A stretch of DNA of 64,000 nt from Novosphingobium indicum. GTDB lineage: Bacteria > Pseudomonadota > Alphaproteobacteria > Sphingomonadales > Sphingomonadaceae. The stretch spans positions 124,001 to 188,000 of the forward strand of contig NZ_BMLK01000006.1 in NCBI RefSeq assembly GCF_014645195.1, read 5' to 3'. Numbering within the stretch: position 1 is the stretch's first letter; each line of letters starts with the position of its first letter. Of this stretch, positions 25,598 to 35,245 are shown piece by piece. The position numbers were made by a program, and so were the translations under genes. The notes under the pieces are model-generated. The model did not search any database. It was not told the DNA's origin and worked only from the letters and a program-made list of their open reading frames with translations.

Positions 25598-26155
25598 ATG
25601 GCCAAGTACGACAAGGCCGATCTCGAACGCCGCATGAAGGGCGCTGTCGAAGCGCTCAAACAGGACCTTGTCGGCCTGCGCACCGGCCGTGCATCGACGC
25701 AGCTGCTCGATCCCGTGCAGGTCGAAGTCTATGGCGCGAACATGCCGCTCAACCAGGTTGCCACGGTTTCGGTGCCTGAACCGCGGATGATCTCGGTGCA
25801 GGTCTGGGACAAGTCGAACATCGGCCCGGTCGAGAAGGCGATCCGGTCTGCCGGTCTTGGCCTCAACCCGATCAATGACGGCAACACGCTGCGCCTGCCG
25901 ATTCCCGATCTCACCGAAGAGCGCCGCAAGGAACTGGCGAAGCTGGCCAGCCAGTATGCCGAAAAGGCCCGCGTCGCGATCCGTAACGTGCGCCGTGACG
26001 GCATGGAAGCGCTCAAGGCCGACGAGAGCAAGAAGGAGATCTCCGAGGACGACAAGAAGCGGTCCGAAGGGGATGTCCAGAAGCTGACCGACGAGCAGAT
26101 CAAGGCCGTCGACGAGGAGCTGGCGCGCAAGGAAAAGGAAATCCTCAACAAGTGA
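25598..26155 (+). CDS. frr: Ribosome recycling factor
   Basis: A 185-residue factor that, with EF-G, splits the ribosome after termination. Three-helix bundle signatures include LRTGRAST near residues 27-34, the hinge region around [14 protein letters not shown], and [21 protein letters not shown] near 132-152. It starts 3 bases after the pyrH stop with AAAGGAG inside the end of pyrH. Confidence 0.98.
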   Translation: MAKYDKADLERRMKGAVEALKQDLVGLRTGRASTQLLDPVQVEVYGANMPLNQVATVSVPEPRMISVQVWDKSNIGPVEKAIRSAGLGLNPINDGNTLRLPIPDLTEERRKELAKLASQYAEKARVAIRNVRRDGMEALKADESKKEISEDDKKRSEGDVQKLTDEQIKAVDEELARKEKEILNK

Positions 26156-26189
26156 GGGTTATGTCCCACCTTGCAGTGAGTGAAACGAG

Positions 26190-26876
26190 ATGAACGGGGA
26201 TGCGCCGCGGGCGCGCCATGTTGCCATTATCATGGATGGCAACGGGCGCTGGGCCAAGAAGCGCCGCCTGCCGCGTGCGCTGGGGCACCAGCGCGGCGTG
26301 GAGGCGGTGCGCAAGGTCGTGCGCGGGGCGCGTGACCTGGGTCTGGAGGCGCTGACCCTCTATGCCTTTTCGACCGAGAACTGGCGGCGACCCGAGGAAG
26401 AAGTCTCCGATCTGATGAGCCTGATGAAGCGCTTCATCGTCTCGGACCTCGACGAATTTGCCGAGGCCGGTGTGCGGCTCAAGATCATCGGCAATTATCA
26501 GGCGTTCAAACCCGATGTCGTCGAGCTGGTCGAAAAGGCCGTCGAGCGTACGGCGCGCAATTCGGGTACCACGCTGGCCGTGGCGTTGAACTACGGCTCG
26601 CAGGACGAGATTGCGCGCGCTGCCAGCAAGGCGGCCGCCAAGGGGGCGATCACCCCCGAGACGATTTCCGCGGAACTCGATACGGCGGACATGCCGCCGC
26701 TCGATCTGCTGATCCGGACGTCCGGTGAAGTCCGGCTTTCGAACTTCCTGCTCTGGCAAGCTGCTTATGCAGAGATGCTCTTTACCGACGTGCTCTGGCC
26801 GGATTTCACCGCCGAGCATCTGAAGGCCGCGCTGAACACCTTCGCTGCACGCGAGAGGCGTTATGGGGGGCGCTGA
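26190..26876 (+). CDS. uppS: Isoprenyl transferase (undecaprenyl diphosphate synthase)
   Basis: A 228-residue cis-prenyltransferase that makes the C55 lipid carrier for peptidoglycan and surface polysaccharides. The catalytic motif [12 protein letters not shown] holds Asp16; further conserved segments are FSTENWRR and the C-terminal [18 protein letters not shown] with the isopentenyl-diphosphate Arg/Ser residues. It lies 34 bases after frr and before cdsA. Confidence 0.97.
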   Translation: MNGDAPRARHVAIIMDGNGRWAKKRRLPRALGHQRGVEAVRKVVRGARDLGLEALTLYAFSTENWRRPEEEVSDLMSLMKRFIVSDLDEFAEAGVRLKIIGNYQAFKPDVVELVEKAVERTARNSGTTLAVALNYGSQDEIARAASKAAAKGAITPETISAELDTADMPPLDLLIRTSGEVRLSNFLLWQAAYAEMLFTDVLWPDFTAEHLKAALNTFAARERRYGGR

Positions 26877-26909
26877 GCAGCTTGGCGATCAGGCCCGGGC
26901 GAGAGGACT

Positions 26910-27668
26910 ATGACACAGACTAAGTCGGACCTTGGCATTCGCGTGATCTCCGCAGCGGTAATGCTGGTCGTGGCCGGCGCGGCCGTCTGGCTGGGTGGCC
27001 CCGTGTGGATCGCGTTCGTTTGCGCGGTTGCGGTCGCAGTGCTGTGGGAATGGGTCAAGCTAGCCAGGGCAGGGACGCAGAGCCCGGCCGAGCGCGGCCT
27101 GTGGAACTTTGCCGGAATGCTCTACGTCGGCATGGGAGCGGCGATGTTGCTGTTTCTGCGCCATCCGAGCTTTACCCTCGCGCCGCTGTTGACGGTGCTT
27201 GCTGCAGTCATCGCCGTTGACGTTGGCGCCTATTTCACCGGGCGCACGTTCGGTGGTCCCAAGATTGCGCCGGCTATCAGTCCTTCCAAGACATGGTCCG
27301 GCCTTGTGGGCGGCGCACTGGGCGGGACGCTTGCGCTGTTTGCGGCCGCGATGCTGTGGCGCAATGGCAGCATATGGCTGACGCAGGCGGGCTTCGTTGC
27401 AGATGCCCCCGCCTGCTTCGGCATGCAGCCCTGCTGGTATCTCGAGGCAGGTGCCATCCCGGTTTTCGCGATGTGCCTGATGACGGGCATCCTTCTGGCC
27501 ATCTGCGCGCAGGCAGGCGACTTCTTCGAAAGCTGGATGAAGCGCCGCGCTGGCGTGAAGGACTCCGGTAACCTGATTCCCGGCCATGGTGGCGCATTCG
27601 ACCGCGTGGACGGTCTTCTCGCCGTGCTGTTCGTGCTGGCCCTCATGCTGTTGTTCCAGCCGCGATGA
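26910..27668 (+). CDS. cdsA: Phosphatidate cytidylyltransferase
   Basis: A 252-residue polytopic enzyme that forms CDP-diacylglycerol, the precursor used by PssA and PgsA, both in this window. The CDS signature is visible near residues 208-232: SWMKRRAGVKDSG then IPGHGGAFDRVDG. Six or seven hydrophobic segments precede it. The stop overlaps the dxr start (ATGA). Confidence 0.96.
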   Translation: MTQTKSDLGIRVISAAVMLVVAGAAVWLGGPVWIAFVCAVAVAVLWEWVKLARAGTQSPAERGLWNFAGMLYVGMGAAMLLFLRHPSFTLAPLLTVLAAVIAVDVGAYFTGRTFGGPKIAPAISPSKTWSGLVGGALGGTLALFAAAMLWRNGSIWLTQAGFVADAPACFGMQPCWYLEAGAIPVFAMCLMTGILLAICAQAGDFFESWMKRRAGVKDSGNLIPGHGGAFDRVDGLLAVLFVLALMLLFQPR

Positions 27669-28825
27669 GTGCGCAGCGCAGCCTCTCTGTTTTGGGCGCC
27701 ACAGGCTCGGTAGGAGCCTCCACGCTCGATCTCGTGCGTCGTGAGCGTGAAAACTGGAGCGTCGTAGCGCTCACCGCCCATTCCAATGCGCTGGAACTGG
27801 CACGCCTTGCCCGCGAGTTCTCTGCCGAAATAGCCGTGGTCGCGGATGAGGCTCGCTTGCCGGAATTGCGCGAGGCGCTCGCCGGGACCGGCATAGAGGT
27901 GGCCGGCGGTTGCAATGCCCTGATCGAAGTGGCTGGTCGCGGCGTTGATGTGACGGTCGCGGCCATCGTTGGCTGCGCCGGGCTGGCACCGACCATGGCG
28001 GCCATCGAAAAAGGTGGGGTGATCGCCCTTGCCAACAAGGAGGCCCTTGTATCGGCCGGCGAAGTCATGACGGCGGCTGTCGCGAAGCATGGCGCCACAT
28101 TGCTGCCCGTCGATTCCGAGCACAACGCGATCTTCCAGTGTCTGCAGGGCAACGATGTCGCGCACGTCCGCTGGATTACCCTGACCGCGAGCGGGGGGCC
28201 GTTTCGCGACTGGTCATGGGAACAGCTTTGCGCGGCGACGCCGGCACAGGCGATCAAGCATCCCAACTGGGATATGGGCGCCAAGATCAGCGTGGATTCG
28301 GCCACGATGTTCAACAAGGGGCTGGAACTGATCGAGGCGCATCACCTCTTCCCGGTGGGCCTCGACCGCTTGCGCATCATCGTTCACCCGCAATCGATCG
28401 TGCATTCGATGGTGGAATACCGCGATGGATCGACGCTCGCGCAACTCGGCCCGTCCGACATGCGGGTGCCGATTGCGTCCGCGCTGGCGTGGCCCGAACG
28501 CATGAACACGCCCTGCGATCCGCTCGATCTGGCGGCCATCGGCGAACTTACGTTCCGCATGCCCGATGAGGTGCGCTTCCCGGCGACGCGGCTGGCACGC
28601 GATGCGGCGCACGCGGGAGGCGCTATTCCTGCAGTGCTCAATGCCGCGAACGAAGTGGCCGTTGCCGCCTTTCTCGCCGGTCAGATTTCGTTCACCCGGA
28701 TTGCTGCACAGGTAGAAGACGTGCTCAATACCTATATGCCCGTTCCGCCTGCCAGCCTGTCCGACGTCCTCGATGTCGACAGCGAAGCGCGGCAGCGGGC
28801 GCGGGAACTGATGGAGGCTGCCTGA
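27665..28825 (+). CDS. dxr: 1-deoxy-D-xylulose-5-phosphate reductoisomerase
   Basis: A 386-residue NADPH enzyme of the MEP isoprenoid pathway, which feeds UppS. The NADPH site is LGATGSVGASTLDL near residues 9-22; NKEALVSAGE and the metal/substrate site VDSEHNAIFQCL near 146-157 are typical. It overlaps cdsA by 4 bases, and rseP starts one base after its stop. Confidence 0.97.
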   Translation: MSAQRSLSVLGATGSVGASTLDLVRRERENWSVVALTAHSNALELARLAREFSAEIAVVADEARLPELREALAGTGIEVAGGCNALIEVAGRGVDVTVAAIVGCAGLAPTMAAIEKGGVIALANKEALVSAGEVMTAAVAKHGATLLPVDSEHNAIFQCLQGNDVAHVRWITLTASGGPFRDWSWEQLCAATPAQAIKHPNWDMGAKISVDSATMFNKGLELIEAHHLFPVGLDRLRIIVHPQSIVHSMVEYRDGSTLAQLGPSDMRVPIASALAWPERMNTPCDPLDLAAIGELTFRMPDEVRFPATRLARDAAHAGGAIPAVLNAANEVAVAAFLAGQISFTRIAAQVEDVLNTYMPVPPASLSDVLDVDSEARQRARELMEAA

Positions 28826-28826
28826 C

Positions 28827-30212
28827 TTGACCGGATCGCCCAATTTGCTGACGACGATCTTCGCTTTTCTTCTCGTGCTGGGGCCGTTGGTCCTGATCCA
28901 TGAGCTGGGGCACTACCTCGTCGGTCGCCTGTTCGGTGTGAAGGCCGATGCCTTTTCGGTCGGTTTCGGCAAGGAGCTTGCTGGCTGGACGGACAAGCGC
29001 GGCACGCGCTGGAAGCTGTCGGCTCTACCGCTGGGGGGCTATGTCCAGTTCGCGGGAGACATGAACCCGGCGAGTGCGCCATCGGCTGCAGACGACGGCC
29101 TGACGCCGGAGCAACGCTCGCACACTTTCCATGTAAAGCCGCTGTGGCAGCGCGCGCTGATCGTGTTCGCCGGACCAGCCACCAATTTCCTGCTCTGCGT
29201 GGCCATTCTGGCCGCCTTTGCCTTTTTCAACGGCCGCACGGTTGCCGAGGCCGAAGTCGCTGCCTTTACCGTGAATTCGCCAGCGCAGGCGGCGGGCATG
29301 GAGATCGGGGATCGTATTGTCGCGATCGACGGCGACAAGATCGACAGCGCTACCGAGGTGCCCGGCCGGGTCGCGTATTTTGCCGGGAAGACGCTGCCGG
29401 TCACGATCGAGCGCGATGGGCGCACTTTGGTGCTGCCGGTTACGATCGCGAGCGAGCAGGTCAGCGACGAGTTCGGCAATACGGCGAAAATCGGTGACAT
29501 CGGCATCGATTTCGTTCCGCCGATCATTGGCGGCTTCTTTGGCGAATCGCCTGCCGAACAAGCCGGTTTGCAGGCGGGCGACCGCATCGTCGCCATTGAT
29601 GATGCCGACGTTCGCAGCTTTGGCGACATCCCCGAACTGGTTCAGCCTTTCCCCGGAAAGCAGGTGACGGTCACGGCGCTGCGTGATGGCGAGGCGCGGG
29701 TTTTCCCGGTCACGATCGGCTCGATCACCGCCAAGGGGCCTGATGGGCAGGAGAAGGCGTTCGGCCAGCTCGGTATCCGTGCCGGTTTCGGTGAAGTGGT
29801 GCCCGTGAGCCCGACCGAAGCGGTGGAACTCGGCGTTTCGCGCAGCTTCACGATCATGGGCACGATGGTGACGGGGATCCGCCAGATTTTCACGGGCGAC
29901 CGATCCGTGAAGGAGCTTGGTGGGCCGATCAAGATCGCCAAATATTCGGGCGAACAGTTCAGTCTGGGCTGGGATGCCTTTGTCGGATTTGTGGCCCTGA
30001 TCTCGATTAACTTGGCATTCATCAACCTCCTGCCAATCCCTGGCCTCGACGGTGGGCACCTGGCTTTCTATGCGGCCGAAATGGTCCGCCGCAGGCCCTT
30101 GGATGTACGCAGTCAGGAATGGGCGATCCGCACCGGCGTGGCGCTGGTACTTGCGCTGATGCTGTTTGTGACTGTCAACGATCTGGTGTCTCTACCGATT
30201 TTCGGGGGATAG
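28827..30212 (+). CDS. rseP: RIP zinc metalloprotease RseP
   Basis: A 461-residue intramembrane site-2 protease that cuts anti-sigma factors and remnant signal peptides. The zinc motif HELGH is at residues 25-29 in the first membrane helix, and the third ligand is in LPIPGLDGGHL near residue 415. Two PDZ-like domains (around 125-200 and 225-300) lie in the periplasm. The start is TTG at 28827, one base after dxr; no better start fits because the HELGH helix is at the extreme N terminus. Confidence 0.96.
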   Translation: MTGSPNLLTTIFAFLLVLGPLVLIHELGHYLVGRLFGVKADAFSVGFGKELAGWTDKRGTRWKLSALPLGGYVQFAGDMNPASAPSAADDGLTPEQRSHTFHVKPLWQRALIVFAGPATNFLLCVAILAAFAFFNGRTVAEAEVAAFTVNSPAQAAGMEIGDRIVAIDGDKIDSATEVPGRVAYFAGKTLPVTIERDGRTLVLPVTIASEQVSDEFGNTAKIGDIGIDFVPPIIGGFFGESPAEQAGLQAGDRIVAIDDADVRSFGDIPELVQPFPGKQVTVTALRDGEARVFPVTIGSITAKGPDGQEKAFGQLGIRAGFGEVVPVSPTEAVELGVSRSFTIMGTMVTGIRQIFTGDRSVKELGGPIKIAKYSGEQFSLGWDAFVGFVALISINLAFINLLPIPGLDGGHLAFYAAEMVRRRPLDVRSQEWAIRTGVALVLALMLFVTVNDLVSLPIFGG

Positions 30213-30370
30213 CCTGGAGGTTTTATCCAACGATCACAATCTCGCCGGGTTTGGCTGCTTGATCGCAGGCTTTCCATCGGGCAGATGGCTGCGATTGCCT
30301 GCTGGGCAAGCATCAGGCGTGTCCGGCATGTAGGGTTCATCGCGAAAGCGAAAACGGGAATTTGCGTAGA

Positions 30371-33049
30371 ATGATGGGATGGGAAATGGTTCGCAGCACT
30401 GATGCCCGCCGTGCGTCGCAGCTTGCGGCAGTGCTTCTTGGGACCACGATCCTCGCGGGTGTTCCCGAAGCGGCTTTCGCCCAGGATGCCGAGCAGGCAC
30501 CGGAGGTTGCTCCGGCTGCAGCACCTGCACCGACTGAGACGCCCGATCCTGCTCCTGCCGTTCAGACCATTCAGTCGATCCGGGTGACAGGTGCCGAGCG
30601 TCTCGAGCCCCAGACGGTGATGTCCTACATCGATCTGCGTATCGGCCAGCCTTACTCCAAGGCTGCGGCCGACCAAGCGCTGAAGGACCTCTACTCGACC
30701 GAACTGTTCAAGGACGTCCAGGTCACAAACGACGGCGGCAATGTGACCATTGCCATTCAGGAAAACCCGGTCGTCAACCGCATCATTCTTGAGGGCAACA
30801 AGCGGATCAAGGACGACAAGATCCTGCCCGAGATCAAGGTGGCACCGCGCCAGATCTTCACGCGCTCGAAGATCCGCGCCGACGTCGCCCGCATCATCGA
30901 ACTCTACAAGCGTCAGGGCCGCTACGCCGCGACGGTCGAGCCGAAGATGGTCATGCTCGACCAGAACCGCGTCGACATCGTTTTCGAGATTACCGAAGGA
31001 CCCAAGTCCAAGGTTCGCCAGATTAACATCATCGGCAACGAGCACTTCTCCGACGGGAAGCTGCGCGGCGAGATGGTCACCAAGGAAGCGCGCATAACGC
31101 GCATTTTCAGCTCGGGTACGAGCTATGACCCCGACCGCATGGCCTTCGATCAGCAGAAGCTGCGTCAGTTCTACCTGACTGAAGGCTATGCTGACTTCCG
31201 CGTGGTTTCGGCCGTGGCCGAGCTTACGCCGGACAAGAAGGACTTCATCATCACGTACGTGGTGGAAGAAGGTAAGCGCTACAAGTTCGGCGACGTGAAG
31301 GTGGAAAGCCAGCTTCGCGATTTCGACGGCGAGAAGCTGGCGAAGAACCTGCCGATGAAGGCTGGCGACTGGTACAATGCCAAGCAGGTCGAAGATACCA
31401 TCGACAGCCTCAACGAGACGGCCGGTGCCTTCGGTTACGCCTTTGCCGATGTCCGTCCGGAATACGACCGCAACAAGGAAGACCTCACCATGGGGATCAC
31501 GTTCGTGATCCAGGAGGCTCCGCGCGTCTATGTCGAACGGATCGACATCAACGGCAACACGCTGACCCAGGACAAGGTCATCCGCCGCGAGTTCCGCCTT
31601 GCCGAAGGCGACGCATTCAACTCGCTGCAGGTCAAGCGCTCGACCAACCGCATCAAGTCGCTGGGCTACTTCCAGGAGAAGTTCGAGGTCGAACAGAAGC
31701 CGGGCAGCGGCGAGGACCGGATCATCCTCGAAGCCAATGTCGAGGAAAAGCCGACCGGCGAACTCCAGCTGTCGGCTGGTTTCTCGAGCCTCGAAAGCTT
31801 CATCTTCCAGGCCTCGGTGCGTCAGCGCAACTTCCGCGGTCGTGGTCAGACGGTCGGCCTGTCGGGCAGCTATTCGCGCTATTCGAAGAGCGTGCAGGCG
31901 AGCTTCGTCGAACCCTATCTGTTCGACAAGAACGTGTCGCTCGGCGTCGACATCTATCGCCGCGACTACAACAGCTTCAACTATTATAACTCCAGCCGCA
32001 ATACGACCTACAAGCAGGCGACGACCGGCTTCCAGGTGCGTGCCGGTGTTCCGTTGACCGAATATGTCACGGCCATCGGTCGCTACACGCTCAACTACGA
32101 CGACGTGTCGCTGAGCAGCAACCAGTTCTATTCGACCGACGAGAATGGCGTTTATGGCTGCGATCCGCTGCGCGCCGGTCGCTATCTGTGCGAAGCAATC
32201 GGCAAGCGCCTCAGCTCCATCCTCGGCCTCTCGCTGGTCTACGATACGCTCGACAACCGTATTCGCCCCTCGCGCGGCGAAACTGCGTCGATCAATGTCG
32301 ACATTGCCGGTCTTGGCGGTGACGTGAAGTATGCGCGCCTGCGTGCCAACGCGGCAAAGTACTGGTCGCTTGGCAGCGGGTTTATCTTCTCGCTCTCGGC
32401 GGAGGGCGGTGCCATCACCGGCTATGGCGGCGACGAAATCCGTCTGACCGACCGCTTCTATCTTGGCGAGCCGCAGATCCGCGGCTTCGGCATCCGCGGT
32501 GTGGGCCCACGCGTCATCCGCCAGTACCTCAGTCAGGACGAGAACGGCGACTACACCGTTCAGAGCAACAAGTCCGACGATGCCCTGGGTGGCAAGTACT
32601 ACTACATGGGCCGTGCCGAGCTGGAGATCCCGCTTGGCTCTGGTGCACGCGAGATGGGACTGCGTCCATCGATCTTCGTCGACACCGGCGCTGTTTGGAA
32701 CATCAAGGCGCCCGACACCATCGACTGCGGTGCCGGCTGCTTCATCGGAACGCGCGACAGCGACGGCAATCAGCTCTACTACCCTGCCAACGGTGATGGT
32801 ACCTTTGATACCACCACGACGACGACGTCCGAGCAGACCAACGGTACTGACAACCTGGCAGTCGGATCGACGCAGTATTTCACCGAGCGTTTCGTCGGCG
32901 ATAGCTGGAAGCCCCGTGTCGCGGTGGGGTTTGGTGTGAACTGGAACTCGCCCTTCGGGCCGTTCCGCATCAACATTTCCAAGGTCCTCCTCAAGGAGGA
33001 TGGCGACGATCCCAAAACATTCACATTTAACGTGGGAACCCAATTCTGA
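30371..33049 (+). CDS. bamA: Outer membrane protein assembly factor BamA
   Basis: An 892-residue outer-membrane insertase. A signal peptide ends near residue 38 (EAAFAQ), a Pro/Ala-rich linker follows, then five POTRA domains (about 60-400) and the C-terminal barrel with the RGFGIRGVGPR motif (VRGF/Y type). A run of six Thr sits in a late extracellular loop. Start choice is uncertain: TTG at 30362, ATG at 30371 or ATG at 30386 are possible, none with an ideal ribosome site. Its stop overlaps the ompH start (TGATG). Confidence 0.97.
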   Translation: MMGWEMVRSTDARRASQLAAVLLGTTILAGVPEAAFAQDAEQAPEVAPAAAPAPTETPDPAPAVQTIQSIRVTGAERLEPQTVMSYIDLRIGQPYSKAAADQALKDLYSTELFKDVQVTNDGGNVTIAIQENPVVNRIILEGNKRIKDDKILPEIKVAPRQIFTRSKIRADVARIIELYKRQGRYAATVEPKMVMLDQNRVDIVFEITEGPKSKVRQINIIGNEHFSDGKLRGEMVTKEARITRIFSSGTSYDPDRMAFDQQKLRQFYLTEGYADFRVVSAVAELTPDKKDFIITYVVEEGKRYKFGDVKVESQLRDFDGEKLAKNLPMKAGDWYNAKQVEDTIDSLNETAGAFGYAFADVRPEYDRNKEDLTMGITFVIQEAPRVYVERIDINGNTLTQDKVIRREFRLAEGDAFNSLQVKRSTNRIKSLGYFQEKFEVEQKPGSGEDRIILEANVEEKPTGELQLSAGFSSLESFIFQASVRQRNFRGRGQTVGLSGSYSRYSKSVQASFVEPYLFDKNVSLGVDIYRRDYNSFNYYNSSRNTTYKQATTGFQVRAGVPLTEYVTAIGRYTLNYDDVSLSSNQFYSTDENGVYGCDPLRAGRYLCEAIGKRLSSILGLSLVYDTLDNRIRPSRGETASINVDIAGLGGDVKYARLRANAAKYWSLGSGFIFSLSAEGGAITGYGGDEIRLTDRFYLGEPQIRGFGIRGVGPRVIRQYLSQDENGDYTVQSNKSDDALGGKYYYMGRAELEIPLGSGAREMGLRPSIFVDTGAVWNIKAPDTIDCGAGCFIGTRDSDGNQLYYPANGDGTFDTTTTTTSEQTNGTDNLAVGSTQYFTERFVGDSWKPRVAVGFGVNWNSPFGPFRINISKVLLKEDGDDPKTFTFNVGTQF

Positions 33050-33741
33050 TGAAAAAGATGTTCAAGACCGTGGCGCTGGGCTCGGCCCTCGCGCTTGCCA
33101 CCGTCGCCGCACAGCCGGCTCTGGCCCAGAAGGCGAGCAAGGCAGAAGGCGGTACCATCGTTCCTGGCCTTGGCGTTGCCAACCTCGACGCCGTGATCGC
33201 CAACTCGAATGCCTACAAGACGGCCGAGCAGCAGCGTGAGACGACCTACAAGGCACAGTACGATCAGGCGCAGGCCCGTCGCGACCAGCTGACCGCTCAG
33301 CTTCAGCCGATGGTCGACAAGTTCAACACCGATCGTCAGGCGGCCAATCCGAACCAGGCTTCGCTGCAGCAGCAGGCCAATGCGATCCAGCAGATCCAGG
33401 AAAAGGGCAAGGCCGAACTTCAGCAGATCCTGCAGCCGGTCGCGATGTCGCAGGCTTATGTTCAGGAGCAGATCGAGGACAAGCTCAACGACGCTCTCAA
33501 GGCTGCGATGAACAAGCGCAGCGTCTCGATGGTCCTGTCGCCGGAATCGGTCATTGCTTTCAACGGTGCGGCCTACAACCTCAATCAGGACATCCTGAAC
33601 GAGCTGAACACCGCCCTCCCGTCCGCGCAGCTGGTACCGCCGGCAGGGTGGGAGCCGCGTCAGGTTCGCCAAGCTCGTGCTCAGCAGGCTGCTGCCGAGC
33701 AGGCTCAGCAGAGCACCAGCACGCAGCCGGCCGGCCGCTGA
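33049..33741 (+). CDS. skp: OmpH/Skp family periplasmic chaperone
   Basis: A 230-residue secreted protein. Signal peptide at residues 1-26 (PALAQ), then a core that starts with [14 protein letters not shown] and continues as long Gln-rich coiled-coil helices (about 60-150), the tentacle layout of Skp, and a Gln/Ala-rich tail not seen in E. coli (161 residues). It would hold outer-membrane proteins on the way to BamA. The start overlaps the bamA stop, and fabZ follows by 19 bases. Confidence 0.92.
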   Translation: MKKMFKTVALGSALALATVAAQPALAQKASKAEGGTIVPGLGVANLDAVIANSNAYKTAEQQRETTYKAQYDQAQARRDQLTAQLQPMVDKFNTDRQAANPNQASLQQQANAIQQIQEKGKAELQQILQPVAMSQAYVQEQIEDKLNDALKAAMNKRSVSMVLSPESVIAFNGAAYNLNQDILNELNTALPSAQLVPPAGWEPRQVRQARAQQAAAEQAQQSTSTQPAGR

Positions 33742-33760
33742 TAGAGCGCGAGTACCGGGC

Positions 33761-34213
33761 ATGAGCGACAACACCGAAGTGGAATACGACACCGCGAAGA
33801 TCCTGGCGGCGCTTCCGCACCGCTATCCGATGCTGCTGGTCGACCGCGTGGCTTCCCTCGCCGAAGAGGAAATCCATGCCGTGAAGGCCGTGAGCTTCAA
33901 CGAGGACTTCTTCCAGGGCCATTTCCCCGGCCGTCCGATCATGCCCGGCGTTCTCCAGATCGAGGCGCTGGCGCAGGCCGCGGGCATTCTCGCCATCGAG
34001 AGCCTCGGCCTCGCCGGAACCGGCAAGCTGGTCTATTTCATGGCGATCGAGGATGCGAAGTTCCGCAATCCGGTCACGCCGGGCCATTTGCTCGATCTGC
34101 GTGCGGGCTTCGTCCAGAAGCGCTCGCGCGTCTGCAAGTTCTGGGGCAAGGCCTCGATCGGCGACAAGGTGACGTGCGAGGTGAACTTCACCGCGATGAT
34201 CGCAGACAGCTGA
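33761..34213 (+). CDS. fabZ: 3-hydroxyacyl-[ACP] dehydratase FabZ
   Basis: A 150-residue hot-dog fold enzyme that dehydrates 3-hydroxyacyl-ACP in fatty-acid synthesis. The catalytic helix motif [20 protein letters not shown] carries His54 and Glu68. The ATG at 33761 matches the family length; an upstream extension overlapping ompH is dismissed. It ends the cluster that began with pyrH. The lpxD, lpxA and lpxB genes that often neighbour it are absent in this window. Confidence 0.96.
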   Translation: MSDNTEVEYDTAKILAALPHRYPMLLVDRVASLAEEEIHAVKAVSFNEDFFQGHFPGRPIMPGVLQIEALAQAAGILAIESLGLAGTGKLVYFMAIEDAKFRNPVTPGHLLDLRAGFVQKRSRVCKFWGKASIGDKVTCEVNFTAMIADS

Positions 34214-34337
34214 TTTACGCGGTCTCCTGCGCGACGGCAGGTGCACGGAGTCTTGCAATTATAAGCTTCCGGCGCTATGGGCGCCGCTTTCCTAGGCAGG
34301 CCGGTCGGAACCGGCCACATGCAGAGAGTACCGAATA

Positions 34338-34565
34338 ATGAAGGCCGATACGCATCCCGACTACCACATGATCACGGTGCAGATGACCGATGGCACCACC
34401 TTCCAGACCCGCTCCACCTGGGGCGCTGAAGGCGATACGCTGGTGCTTGAAGTCGATCCGACCTCGCACCCGGCCTGGACCGGCGGTACGCAGCGCGTCA
34501 ACGAAGGCGGTCGTGTCGCCCAGTTCAACAAGCGTTTCGGTGGTCTGTCGCTCAAGAAGAAGTGA
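34338..34565 (+). CDS. rpmE: 50S ribosomal protein L31 (zinc-free form)
   Basis: A 75-residue L31 protein with [19 protein letters not shown] at the start and [13 protein letters not shown] near the end. The CxxC zinc residues found in many L31 proteins are missing, so this is the form without zinc; other bacteria can switch between forms under zinc control. It has its own upstream gap of 124 bases and a bidirectional terminator after it. Confidence 0.95.
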   Translation: MKADTHPDYHMITVQMTDGTTFQTRSTWGAEGDTLVLEVDPTSHPAWTGGTQRVNEGGRVAQFNKRFGGLSLKKK

Positions 34566-34582
34566 GCGATCGGCATATAGCC

Positions 34583-34620
34583 AAAAAGAAAAAGGCGGTC
34601 CGGATCGGACCGCCTTTTTT
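34583..34620. terminator. Bidirectional terminator between rpmE and the PilZ gene
   Basis: A 12-base stem AAAGGCGGTCCG with CGGACCGCCTTT around GAT, with an A-rich run before and six T after. It can stop both rpmE and the convergent PilZ gene. Confidence 0.9.
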
Positions 34621-34623
34621 CGT

Positions 34624-34971
34624 TCAGCCATCCAGGCCGAAGTTCATGAGGTCGTGCCATTCCCTCTGATCGGGCGGGACAGCGCGCAGGAATTCCATAC
34701 CGGCGGCCTGACCACGTACCCAGCGCACGATCGCGGGCAGCATCGAGTTCTCGCAAAGTCCGATCGAGACGAACCCGCCCTGACGCAGCGCTTCGCCTTC
34801 GGTCTGGACGCAGCAGCCGTGCAGGGAGATGTCGGCCAGCAGAACGTCGAAGCGGCGACCCTGCGATGTTTCGAGAGTGGCTTCAAAGTGCGTGGCGTGA
34901 CGCCGTTCGCGGCGGCGGTCATCCAGCGCGTCCTGATTGCTGGCGTATAGTCTTCCGATTGGTGCGTTCAC
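34624..34971 (-). CDS. PilZ domain protein (c-di-GMP binding)
   Basis: A 115-residue single-domain protein. The c-di-GMP binding signature is present: an Arg-rich N-terminal switch (DDRRRERRHA, residues 17-26) and the D/N-x-S-x-x-G box in ADISLHGC (residues 46-53), followed by strands up to WVRGQAAGMEFL. It should bind c-di-GMP and act on an unknown partner. It is monocistronic and convergent with rpmE. A GGDEF/EAL protein at 48382-50106 is the only other c-di-GMP gene in the window. Confidence 0.9.
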   Translation of the reverse strand: MNAPIGRLYASNQDALDDRRRERRHATHFEATLETSQGRRFDVLLADISLHGCCVQTEGEALRQGGFVSIGLCENSMLPAIVRWVRGQAAGMEFLRAVPPDQREWHDLMNFGLDG

Positions 34972-35100
34972 AGCGATTCCCGTCTTTTGTGGCGCTAGGA
35001 GAGACGCGCATTGTCGCTCTGCAATCGTTAATCATCGCCCACGATACAGGCTTGCCAACGCGGTAACCCTGTTTCGACGGTGCGGAGATTGCCTTTGCAG

Positions 35101-35124
35101 GGAACGTTCCTAGTCTGACGCGTT
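35101..35124 (+). promoter_or_regulatory. Possible sigma-EcfG-like promoter before sodC
   Basis: GGAAC (35101-35105) and CGTT (35121-35124) resemble the alphaproteobacterial general stress promoter, but the spacing is 15 instead of 16-17 bases. It lies 122 bases upstream of the sodC start. Tentative. Confidence 0.3.
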
Positions 35125-35245
35125 GTGAAAACAGGTGTGGTTTGCACCACGGCCACCGGGGCGTGCTTTTCCTGATGGGGAGGCACCCGGTCGGTGGCGT
35201 CAAGTGATGGAAAGAGCCGAGAAGGTTCCGACAAGGAGAAGCGCT

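Noticed and set aside
30113-33043. A 976-codon minus-strand open frame opposite bamA
   Set aside because: Antisense shadow of bamA; no recognisable domain and it spans the rseP end and the rseP-bamA gap.
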